From Nemopilema nomurai (taxonomy: Eukaryota; Cnidaria; Scyphozoa; Rhizostomeae; Rhizostomatidae), in NCBI GenBank assembly GCA_003864495.1, contig ML133455.1:1054001-1118000 (forward strand): DNA of 64,000 bases, in the 5' to 3' direction. Under the pieces are notes generated by a model that worked only from the letters and a program-made list of their open reading frames with translations, was not told the DNA's origin and did no database searches. The stretch's first letter is position 1. Every line of letters begins with the position of its first letter. The position numbers were made by a program, and so were the translations under genes. This document shows, one piece after another, positions 37,119-48,900 of the stretch.

Positions 37119-39956
37119 TTTGGACTTTCTCTTCAAAGCAGATATTCAATATTGCCCAGTATTTTGCGTCATTTATTGAAAAATGTATCCACCAGCAAAT
37201 GAAGTGAAATGTGCTTCAGTTGTTTGAACTTTGAGTGAATTCCCATACAGTGTATTATATCCAAAAGATACCTGCCCCGTAAAATTAATTCGCGATAAAG
37301 TCCAGATTAAAACAGCAAATTGTTCGATCATATTCCATTAAGTCCAGATTCTCGATGAAACTTCATACAAGGGCTAATAAAACCCTTGAATACAAAAATA
37401 TTTGGTAAACGGAGACACCATTTGTCTTTACAAATGGGCCTAAGCAGGTCGTTGTCGTCACGTCAACTTTGCTCCAAATTCAAACCATTCACAGAGCATG
37501 CTCTACAGCAAATGCCAGATGTTTATTCATGAAATACTTCCATTGCCTCATTAATATGAATATTCCTCTACTTCTTCATCATTTCAATGTTTGTGCGTCA
37601 TTTAATTTAAATGAAAATGGCGTGATAAATTATTTGGCGCCCTTTCCTTTTATCCGGGAATTTCTTGAACACAGGGATCAAAGGAAGTTCATGAAAAGGC
37701 TTTCATATTTGGGTTAACGTCATCGATTTTCTATCTCGTTATCTACGGATCTGTTTTTTACAAAAATGAACTTCAGAATTGAAGTCTTCATTTTCAAATT
37801 AGATTAAACTGAAAAAGCATGTTGTTTGGACCGTTCGATTGCGAAGTACTATGTTTTGAATCTTAGATTTTTCTTTGGCTCTTTAGTTTCTTTAGTTCCG
37901 CAATTTGCGGCTGCAGTAGAATTTTTTCACTGCAGCAGCAAATTCCATTTGAATGTATAGAAAAAGCTAAATTCTTAAAATGGCTTTATTCACAGCCAGA
38001 CAGCCAAAATGGCACAGACTAATTTCATCATGAAGATTCCAATTCTATGATCAAGTTTTGCCAAATGGGAGGTTAAAAAATTTCCTCGATCGAAGAATTG
38101 AAATTATCTATTTCTAAATTTTTCACTTTAAGGCATATTAATATGTTTGGTCCTTGAAAGACCTCTCCCTCTGCTTTTGATAATGATGGGCCTTTTCATT
38201 ATGAGGGACAAAAACCGATTTTCTAGGAAAAGATGATGCCTTGAACTAAGCCATTGCTTGTTTGTACTCGAAGCTATTTAATTATTACAAAAAGTTATAA
38301 AAAGTTTCAATTTATAGGTACCAAAGTTCAGCCATGTTTTGGAGCCGTATAAACTCACACATGAACAAGAGACTGATACTTACTCAAATTGCGTGCCGAT
38401 TGAACAAAATTTTTAGTCGTACTTTGCAAATTCTTAAACACCAGTCTGGGTTATCTCATCCGCCGCTATATTCGCGACATAGTAACATAATGATTATACC
38501 CCATTGACAGATGCAAACAGCTTGCAACAATCAACAGGCAGTCTGTTACACACGAGATAGTTGGGCTACGAATGATACTGAAAGTCGTAATTTAACGAGC
38601 GCGCGCCTCCTATTGCTCTCTGCTTTGATGCAGCAGTATGTGCAACATTGAAAGAATACTGGCTTACCAAGTGATTAAAATCATATAGACCAATAGGGGT
38701 TTCTATATCTACTATGATTCTATGCGTTTAAATGAAACATTACCGGCGACGTCTGTGATGAAATAAGTCAGAAGACAAATTGTCCCATCTAATGTAATCT
38801 AGGTTAATTCAACAGCGATACAAAGATATGTAAGACTTGGTAATGCTACTTTATTCAGTCACTGGATAGTCTGAATTCTATTTTGATTTCATCTGATATT
38901 TCTGATATTTTACAATGGCCTGTACGCCTGTAGTTTGAACCCAGTCGTAAAGGATAACCAACTTTCTTTGAACAACAGAAGCACCCACTTGAGGGAACTT
39001 AGGCCTCGACAGGCTGATCCAGTGAAGTCACTGTCGTCTTGTTACTTGTCTCACTCCGTTATATTTCTCTTTCGTCACTATTTTCGTCACTATATATTAA
39101 CTTCAACAACAAAATTGACCAAATGCCAAGATGGAAAATACTGAATTTACAAGGGCAGACTTTTCTGGCTGTGATAATCTCTTTCAAAAGTTAGAATAAA
39201 ATTGCTTTTAAGAGCCATAATAGCGTACCTAATGACTGGTTAGCACTTCTCTTCAAACAAAACTAAAATGAGATCATGCAATGAATTGCATATATAATGA
39301 GCTCCAGGTTCTCGATCTTTGGAGAAAGAGGTTTTCTAGCACTTGTTTCAAAAATGGAAACCTGGCAAAATGTACAACTTCAAAAATTTGCGGGGCTTGA
39401 ATCTAACTTTAAATCTTTGCATGAATTCTAATGAGAGACAAATGCAGCAATACTTTGAGAGAAAACGCTTACGTTGATGGAAGATTTTTATGATGTTTGA
39501 ACGAACGACAGCGGCAACTACTCAGCACAGTAGCTATGAAATTATCTGAGCAACCCCGTCTTTTCGAATGATTCTAGCTACAAGCTGCATTGTAAAATAC
39601 TGAGTATCTGTACAGGGTTAGTGTATTCGAATAATGTTCTGGCAATTACTAACAAATTAAAGAGCTTTAATAATTCTTCGCAATCCTATACAATCAACTG
39701 CCTTCGCAACTATGCTCAGATTCCTAGTCTATTATGAAAAACCAAACGGAAAAAGACATTGCCAACACAAGACCCCCATGATATGCAACTCGAATATAGT
39801 TACTCTACTTCTCTTCAATACCGCCCGATACTAAATCAAGACAACTTCTAAGAGCTGAAAGGGAGGTTGCGGCCTCTTGGAGGCTTACTTTTGTGGCGTC
39901 GGTGTATGATTGGTCAGATGATCTGATGCAATATGGATGTGAGGCAGCGTTAAAAA
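37119..39956. other. NIPBL upstream region and Kelch-like downstream region
   Basis: No protein gene is supported here. On the minus strand a strong donor, GTAAGTATC, at 38383-38375 could end a 5' UTR exon of NIPBL starting in the less AT-rich stretch around 38450-38620 (GCGCGCGC near 38602); an acceptor would lie shortly above the ATG at 37118. The part from about 38.7 to 39.95 kb would hold the 3' UTR of the Kelch-like gene, but no polyadenylation signal close to its stop is obvious. Confidence 0.35.
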
Positions 39957-42900
39957 CTATACAAATTTGCTCGGAAGTTGAACGGTGCAGCACTTCAAGC
40001 CGTGGGTTGCGACAGGAAGACTCGCAACACGAGCCCACGTGTCCTTTACGGTGTCGTAACATTCAGTTTCGAGAGTGCAGACAGCATTTCTATCGCAGCC
40101 GCCAACTATAAATATTTTGTCGCCATCAACAGCTATGCCCGCGTCCCACCTGGCGCAATTCGCGGGCGCTATTTGGCTCCACGTTTCGGTCTCTGTATCA
40201 AATACTTCACCGCTGTTCAAATGATTCGTGCCATCCCAGCCACCTAGAAAATTAAACAAACAGCTGCTAGTAATGGTGTTATTTACGACAATTACGTGAA
40301 GGGTTTAATAGACTTTAATAGACAGACAACAATAAGACAAGATAAAAGCAATGAGGTCATTAATAAAGTTTGTTGTGCCACAAGCCTTTACTTTGGGTCA
40401 GTTGCTATTTTTAATTTTGAGATATTTATACACGAATTTTCTATCAGCTATGATATAAAAAGTTTCTTCTATTACAAATTAATTCTTAATATATATAAAA
40501 TAAAAATGGTGTTGTTCTACATAGGGGTCGTATTTTGTTTTGGGAATTTATTAACTTTGTAGGAATCCCTTCAAGTTTATTTTGAACACGGATATTGTGG
40601 GGCTCATTCTTGTATATATTGGAATCTCGTGCCATGTTTTGGCGCCGGAGTGAAAGAAACTTCCCTTTGAGAATTCCAAATTTTGACTTGACATCTCGTC
40701 AATATAAAGCTGATTCCTTGCCGAACAACTGGATATCTCTGATCTAGTGATGAACGAAGGCTGTCAGGCCAGAGACCATTTATCATTTCGTACGTCATTA
40801 TTTATTGACCATTGCTCGCAATTTCGTCCAACACATTAGAGATATCTGGAAAACTGCGATAAAGTTATATCTATTGGCATGTGAGCGATTAGTTTCATTT
40901 CTGTCAGGTTCGTCAGCTTCAGATAATAAGTTGCTTCGCTCTTGGGATAAACATCTTGGGATAAACAAAGTCAATACCAACAAGGTTTACGTATATAACA
41001 CGTGCATTGGATGCCTTATGTAGAAGAATAAAAAAGCTGCGAGGAAGGTGAAGGACGCTTCTGTGCTAGAACTAAGTACGTTACTGATTTGTGAGCAAAT
41101 TTATAGTAAACTATTTGGCGTGTTCAAAGTGCAGTCAAGCATTTTTAGTCATCTTCTGCTCTTGTCTTTTGATCTGCTCAGACATATTATTTAAGAGCTA
41201 TACGGATAATTCCGTGGCAGTGAGGCAAAGGTTGATATCTAAAATACGAAGGCATTCTTTACTACGGAAACTTGCTTCACATTGGAAAGAGATTGACCTG
41301 CATAGGAGGAACATATGTTCCACAAAATAAGAATAGTTGCTCCACATTGATGACTGCATACGGCAGAACATGGTAACTGTCCTTTCTTTGTACCAGGCTA
41401 AAGCAAGTCTATTCATTCCAATTAGAGATAGCTTGTGAACTAGCATCCTTGGACCTACAATCTCTGCAAAAAGTTGGAACACCGTAAGATTTTTTTGATT
41501 TTGCGATTCCCGTTCTATTTTCGTCTCTCTTTGGTAGCTGCAACCCCCTTGCCCCCTTATACAATGTTGCATCTTTAGGGGAAGGCCATGGGTACATGAG
41601 AATTCTTCACTTTTGTTTTTAGGATTATTCATTTTTGCGCTGCACAACATTGTTTGCGGGGCGAGGGGATTTGGCAACTTGCGCGATGCGTAAATTAGAG
41701 CAAGACTTTTGGAGATTGTAGTGCGTCTAAACTAACTTCACTATAAGCTCAATTGGCATTATATTCATTTTCTTATTCATTCATCAAGCCTATTCAATTC
41801 ACCCAAGAATACATCTTTAACCATCAGTTCTAACACAAAGTCGTGATATTTGGATATTTGCGTCAATGGCTCGAAGAATTTTGAAAATCTTGAACCAAAA
41901 TACGAGCTGTGTAGAATGATGCAGGGGTTTATGAACGTGTCATTAAGCTTCTAAATCAACAAAAGCATTGGAACATTTTTTCATGCCTGCTTGTTTGTTA
42001 AATCATAGACAAAACCTTTCCAGACCCTTTTTTCCTAATCCCTTCATTCGTCCCTTCCAGCTGAGGTCTTACAAATCAGGTGCGTGGTTCTAAACTTCTC
42101 ATCAAAACATTCTCACTGTTTTGCCTTGTTTCTATTCCTTTGACTCAATCCAGAAGCTTTTTAGCGTAATAGTTTCCATGGATTAGGACAGTTTCTATTA
42201 TGGATATAATTCCACGCCTTAAGTAGGAGATGAGAGAATTAGCAGGGATCACGAATCGATGTGCACATGACCAATGCATTTCAGGTCATTTTTAATCCCA
42301 ACCATGGAGAAATCTTTTAATCTTGTTATTCTTTACGAGGTACGGCGATATTATCTCATTTGTACACTGATTACCTTCCTTTGGGTTTTGTTACAGTATG
42401 GGCTTTCAAGTAAGCCCCTCATATATTATTCATTCTAGGCCGACATGATCCGTTCAAAGACAGAAATTCGAGTTGAGAAATTCTTAAAGAAATCCAAGCC
42501 AACCAGCGCGTTGTCAATTTTTGTTAAAAGAGTGTGTACCCCATATTAAACAACAAATGACACATGACCCAATACAGATACTTTTCGACAACAGAAGACC
42601 AAACTATTAAAACTGGTATAAACATCCTTAGCAATGATCAAGCTGCCTTCTTTACATTGTTCAACCTTAAACTGATTCCAAAAGAGGAATAAAAACCAAA
42701 AGCAAATTTCAAACCAATGAAATCTAGGCTGAAATTCGATAAAAATTATCCACTTGTGTCATCAGAAACCGACCAAGAAAGTATGCAAGAAAGTCAAGCC
42801 CTAACTTTAAAACCTCATTAGCCAGTGTACGGGAGAGTAGAAGTTATGAAGGTTCCAAAATTTTAACTGTTAGTGTGAAAGGTCAGGACGTCTTGCATTG

Positions 42901-45900
42901 GTATGTTAGTGGAAACCTCTCAACATAGTGAGTTTCTGAAAGAATACCTACAAAGCCCAGTACACTGTGTTTCCGGTTTGTCTGTAGACGACCTGCTGCT
43001 GGCATTAAGAAGACGATACAGTGCAGAACAAGAGGAGCAGTCTGTAGACGACCTGCTGCTGGCATTAAGAAGACGATACAGTGCAGAACAAGAGGAGCAG
43101 TCTGTAGACGACCTGCTGCTGGCATTAAGAAGACGATACAGTGCAGAACAAGAGGAGCAGTCTGTAGACGACCTGCTGCTGGCATTAAGAAGACGATACA
43201 GTGCAGAACAAGAAGAGCAGTCTGTAGACGACCTGCTGCTGGCATTAAGAAGACGATACAGTGCAGAACAAGAGGAGCAGTCTGTAGACGACCTGCTGCT
43301 GGCATTAAGAAGACGATACAGTGCAGAACAAGAAGAGCAGTCTGTAGACGACCTGCTGCTGGCATTAAGAAGACGATACAGTGCAGAACAAGAAGATCAG
43401 TCTGTAGACGACCTGCTGCTGGCATTAAGAAGACGATACAGTGCAGAACAAGAAGAGCAGTCTGTAGACGACCTGCTGCTGGCATTAAGAAGACGATACA
43501 GTGCAGAACAAGAAGAGCAGTCTGTAGACGACCTGCTGCTGGCATTAAGAAGACGATACAGTGCAGAACAAGAAGATCAGTCTGTAGACGACCTGCTGCT
43601 GGCATTAAGAAGACGATACAGTGCAGAACAAGAAGAGCAGTCTGTAGACGACCTGCTGCTGGCATTAAGAAGACGATACAGTGCAGAACAAGAAGAGCAG
43701 TCTGTAGACGACCTGCTGCTGGCATTAAGAAGACGATACAGTGCAGAACAAGAAGAGCAGTCTGTAGACGACCTGCTGCTGGCATTAAGAAGACGATACA
43801 GTGCAGAACAAGAAGATCAGTCTTGGCTCTGAAAGCATAAGCTGGGAAAGGTTCCGGAAATCAGCTGGCAAGCTAGCGATGATGACAAACAACCATATGA
43901 AGCACTACTTCGTGTACCGTAAACATGATGAAATCAGACCAGTTTCAGCTTGAATCGGGATATGTCTCTACGCCCTGGATTTTTTGTCATCAAAATGACT
44001 TGCATCATTAGAAATTCATCAAAGCATTTTGGTGGCGAGTACGTGTCTATGTGACTAGAATTTCAACAGTTGCAAAGCTTTGAATGCAGTTTCCGAATCA
44101 AGCAGAAACACCAAGGTTTTAGCCTTGCTTAAGTGGACAATTTTGACCTGTATTTCAAGAATTACGAAGCTATCAATGCAATTCTAAGCAGCTAAGATTA
44201 AGACTCAAATGCATCACAATGTCTAATGGATTTAGGTAGTGGTTTGTATGACAACTTCATTTCACACTCTCACCGGTTGTGCTCGAGAATTGCACATGGG
44301 TGTGGTCAGACAACAGAAATTTCAGATACAACAAATGCCTCTTTTGAACAAACGAATTCCAAGAATATCATCAAAATGAATAACGAGATTAATAAATACG
44401 CCTGCAAGATGACAAGAAGTATGATTCTGGAAAGATGGTCTAGTTTGAAAGGAAAGATTGATACCTGGCTACACACATTGGGTTGTCAAATACATAGATG
44501 GCAATGACAATTCGAGAGCAATCACTTAGTCAGCTGTAGACACAAGGCCAAATGGCTCAGTGCTAGATATGACTATGGATTAATGTATCAGCATCTGACA
44601 CACGATGACGTACGCCAAATACTAGAATATCCAGTTAATAACAACTGCATCATCGCACTGATTCCTTCACTGGCACTCAGTCTGATGTGGGTTCTATATA
44701 GAGTGGTGTTATAGCAAACAGCAAGCGTGGTGTTTTCTAACTTTTTATAACCAAGCATAGCAGTATTAAGGTCCATGCATGGGTGAGGGTTATATGCAAC
44801 ATCCTATTGAAAATGTGTGAAGATCTAAAGCAAAGAGAGAAAGCAGTGCCAATTAGTCACTAAAAGCTGCCTCGACATTGGAATCAAGCTTAAACAGAGA
44901 GCAAAAGCAGCCACAAGTTTACTGAGTGCTAGATGGGAAATTTCCTTCTACAATCTCTACTACACTTGTCCCAAGATGAAGAGTCCAAGAATTCATTTAC
45001 AGAAATAAAGAAAGCCTATATGGCAATACAGAAAGGCAGACGGTGTGCATATGGCCAAGAGAAAGCACAGTAATGAACGCCTAGCCCTGAAAAAAGATTG
45101 CGACAAGGAGGCCGTGAATCCTATTACAAACACTTAGCTGAAGCCAACATACCAAAACGAGGCTTATCCTTTGAGCGTCGAAGACTCACAAGAGAAAGCA
45201 AGTGATGCATCACCTGGCGCACAGTATCAGACACTTTTTCCGGATTCCGCGCTACCCACACACCCACTCCTTTTGAGATGTCACCCTCAACGGGGCCTTT
45301 GTATTTAACCATGCAAATCACGAATGAGCGTGGTAAAACAAATTCAACTGATAGGAAACGTTTTCTTTAACCATTGACTAGAATTGAATTTCCCCTAGAA
45401 CGTTGTCTCTAAAGGTTTATAAGTCGTTCCAATAATGAACAAAAGTTGGTCCGAAACTCCACTATACTTTGACAGCAGTGCAACTTTAATTTCAACTACG
45501 GATATGTTTTTCAAACTTTGTAAAAAATTCGTATAATGCTACTAACCAATGACGTAGATTTTTCCATTGACGACCGCCCCACAAGCACTTGCGCGCTTGG
45601 TGGTCATAGGAGCTAACTTGCTCCATGTATTCGTGTGCGGATCAAACTTCTCTCCCGTGTTAAGTGCAATCCCGACGTAGCTGACTCCGCCAATCACGTA
45701 AAGATACTTATCTCCAATGACGCATGGGCTACTTCGACACGTGCTCATTGGTGGAACAAACGACCACGTGTCCGTCGATGGGTTGTATCTTTCCATAGTG
45801 TGAAGGCGAAGATTGTTTTCGTCGCAGCCTCCAACAGCATACAGCATCCCTGAAAAATAATTCCAAACTAGACTCGAAACTTGAAACAAAACTGTGTTAT

Positions 45901-48900
45901 AAAATAGCATCTAGTGGACTTAAACCAACGACACAATTCAACTCTTCAAGGTGCAAATTTGATTCAGAATGAGTTCATACAACATATGCGTTGGTAAGAT
46001 GAATGATCTTGAATACAAGCTTGATCTGTAAACACTGAGAAGCATCATACTGACTTTAATGGAAACACGTGATCGACTGGTAGTGGATTTCCTTTGGATG
46101 CATAGAAACAAGCTGAGGTGCAATTTGGACAACTTACATAGGTCCTTGGCATATGAAGCATTACACCACGGCCAACATTATAAACTTTTGGCCGAATATC
46201 GTACTAAGAATAATCGAAAATAGCAAGACAACAATGAGATTTTACAACCGGCGTTACATCAATTTTCCCTGCCATTTTCAACTATTCACTCTCATTTCCA
46301 ATTTATCTTATATTCTATATCACTGCAAATGTGTCTTCTAATCTATATCACTGTACCGGAACGGCACGTCAGCAGAATCACGTCAGAAGTGATATGTCAA
46401 GTTGAGAAGCATTGTCCCTCATATAGAAGACTTATTCTGTTCACATGGAGCATTACAATCTGAGCAAAACCTACCCAAACATACGTCGGACTGATAGGCT
46501 TAAAAATTACGTCCCGCCTAGCTTAGGTCGAAAGAGTGCAGAATGACCCGGCTGCTTGGAAGGCAAAGTGAGCTAATCGCAATAAGATGTAGTCCGGCCC
46601 AACGATTTAGAAGACCAATTCCAAAGTAATTAACTGTAACGCAGAAGCACTTTTTAGCTGACCACACAATTTCACCATGAATAGGGTATCTGAACAAGAC
46701 TAGCAAACATCTCCTCCTGCACCTCGATAATAAATCAAACAGTCAGCCCTATCAATAGCGTCACAGAGGTCAAAAGGTGATCAAATAACCAAATCCCTGC
46801 TGCATAAAAGGTCAAAAGGTGATCAAATAACTATGTTGAATGGTAAACAAGTGTTTGAAGTTGTGGGTCGAAAGCCAGAGCAGATTGGCAGGGTCTTAAA
46901 AGACGCATCGAAGGACCGAAAAACAGAACCAAGCTGCAGGAACGCGGTTGCTGACGCACGTAGATCCTTTCATTTTCTCATTTTCTAACTTATGACGCCT
47001 CCCAAAACTTCCCCGAATCAAACAACCATGAAAAGAACTTCACAGTTTTTGGAGGATCTCTAAGGCTCGATCCCTTATGAACAATCAGCTGATCTCTTAC
47101 TTTTCCCAAATTTAGGTGGGTTGAAGCAGTGAGCGCTCCTTTAGAAAGAAGTTTACAAGAGCAAACGTCAATGCTACGAGCTATTTAGCAGAGGATTTGC
47201 AAGCCGCGATCATCTTATCATGACAACAGCGGGGTCTCTCTTCACCTTTTAGGACGCATTCGGGCAACATGAATATGAGGCTACTGAGACAGTACTCCAA
47301 ACGAGACTCACCCTCCAGCGCAGCGACGTTTAGCAGACTTCTACGGCATTGCATTTGACTGACGTTTGTCCACGTGTTCGTTTTTGGGTCGTACCTCTCA
47401 ACACTTGCAAGAGAACTTTGGGCTGCTCCTACGAGAAAAAATACCCAATTAAACCAAAATGCCAGATTTCCAGGCAATTGCTACAGTGTTAAAAATATTT
47501 TTGCCAATAAAGCGATTCAATCTGCCCGTGTTACCTGTTAACAAGTACTTCTACCCAGATTTCAATACTAGGACTTTAGCAATCGCAGTGGATTTCCTAA
47601 TACGCTCTTTGCATTCATGAGCCACGCACAGGTCAGTTGGTCTGTCAATTAAACCAACCTCTTACGAGTACTCACTCTACAATATGCACAAACCAGCTCT
47701 TCACAGTTTACTGCTGCTCTAGGCTCTCCATTAGCCGCTGAAGTTATAGGTCTCTTGGCACTAACCTTCGCATATGCAGACATTAGAATGCTTAAACGTA
47801 CATACCTAAATAAAACGTGTGCCTTAACCTCCTCTCAGGGTCGCCTCGTAATCATGTAACTGGCCCCTAGTCTTATGACTTAAATAACCTTGTCAACTGG
47901 CGGGAAGCAGTTGCAATCGAAGGTATCAAATGCCCATTAAAGAATCAGTGCACGCCCATTTTTGTCTCGTAATCATGTAGCATGCCTCAATTCTTTTTTA
48001 TTCTTTCAAATACTTGTGTTTGGTTGAATAACATTAGGTAAGGACAACCATTGGTTGACATTTTCCCTCCTTTAGTCGCCCCTTCAAAGTGGCACCTTTT
48101 TAGGAGGTGTCTAACGGGGTCACTCCCAATCGATCCCCTTTCAGACTTCATCACTGCTCATGTATTTCACCGATTCGTAAACTCCATCATGGGCAGGCCG
48201 ACATCATTTTAAATTCATAATGACAGAAATCATTAATTTGCAGAACTTTCATTCTGATTCTGTGGCTGTATAAACTACCGCTGGAGTACGTACAAATCAT
48301 CTTTTGTTATCAAACAAAGATTCGATGGTTTGAAAATATCATAAAGCCGGTTAGATTTCGGGTAAACACTTTAGGTAAATTAGAGAAACCAAAAACGCTT
48401 ATTGAAGTGTGAGCAACTTTGAATATTTGGAATGCACCGAGCTGGAATGGCGCGCATGCCTTCCAAACCAATGAAATGTAAAACGACCTGATCGCATCCG
48501 CTAATCCATTAGATACTGGGTCTTAGTTTTAATTTGAAAATTTAACAGGATTCTCCTCGAAAGCAGCTGCACACGAAACTAAGATAAAAACGCGGAGAAA
48601 ATAAGTATAATTAGTGGATTACCTGTTGTCTTTTTGGAATTATTGCTAATATCTTGTTATAAATCAATTTCTTAGCACGAAAAAGAAAGCGAGAAAACAA
48701 GGATTAGAAAGTACGTAATTTCATTTGAGTGATATCCCTTGTTATTCAGCTCAAACCGCCCGCCTTGAAACCATACCTCCAATGTGATGACGACGCTGTA
48801 ACCCGTTAAGGTGCAAATATGGGGGCAGCAAGATGTACGTGAGGGGATAGATGTCATTAAAGAGGAAAGGCCAAGCTTCAAGGATACGCAACATAACCGA

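Noticed and set aside
41198..41677. 159-codon minus-strand ORF.
   Set aside because: No domain, Cys/Ser/Met-rich translation, mixed base composition and an overlap with a repeat-like GC patch.
42883..43785. Minus-strand 300-codon ORF over the 60-bp array (MPAAGRLQT... repeats) as a gene.
   Set aside because: It follows automatically from a stop-free unit whose length is a multiple of three; its composition (Cys, His and hydrophobics mixed) is less protein-like than the plus strand.
42981..43820. CRISPR array.
   Set aside because: Units are directly adjacent with no unique spacers, and the genome is eukaryotic.
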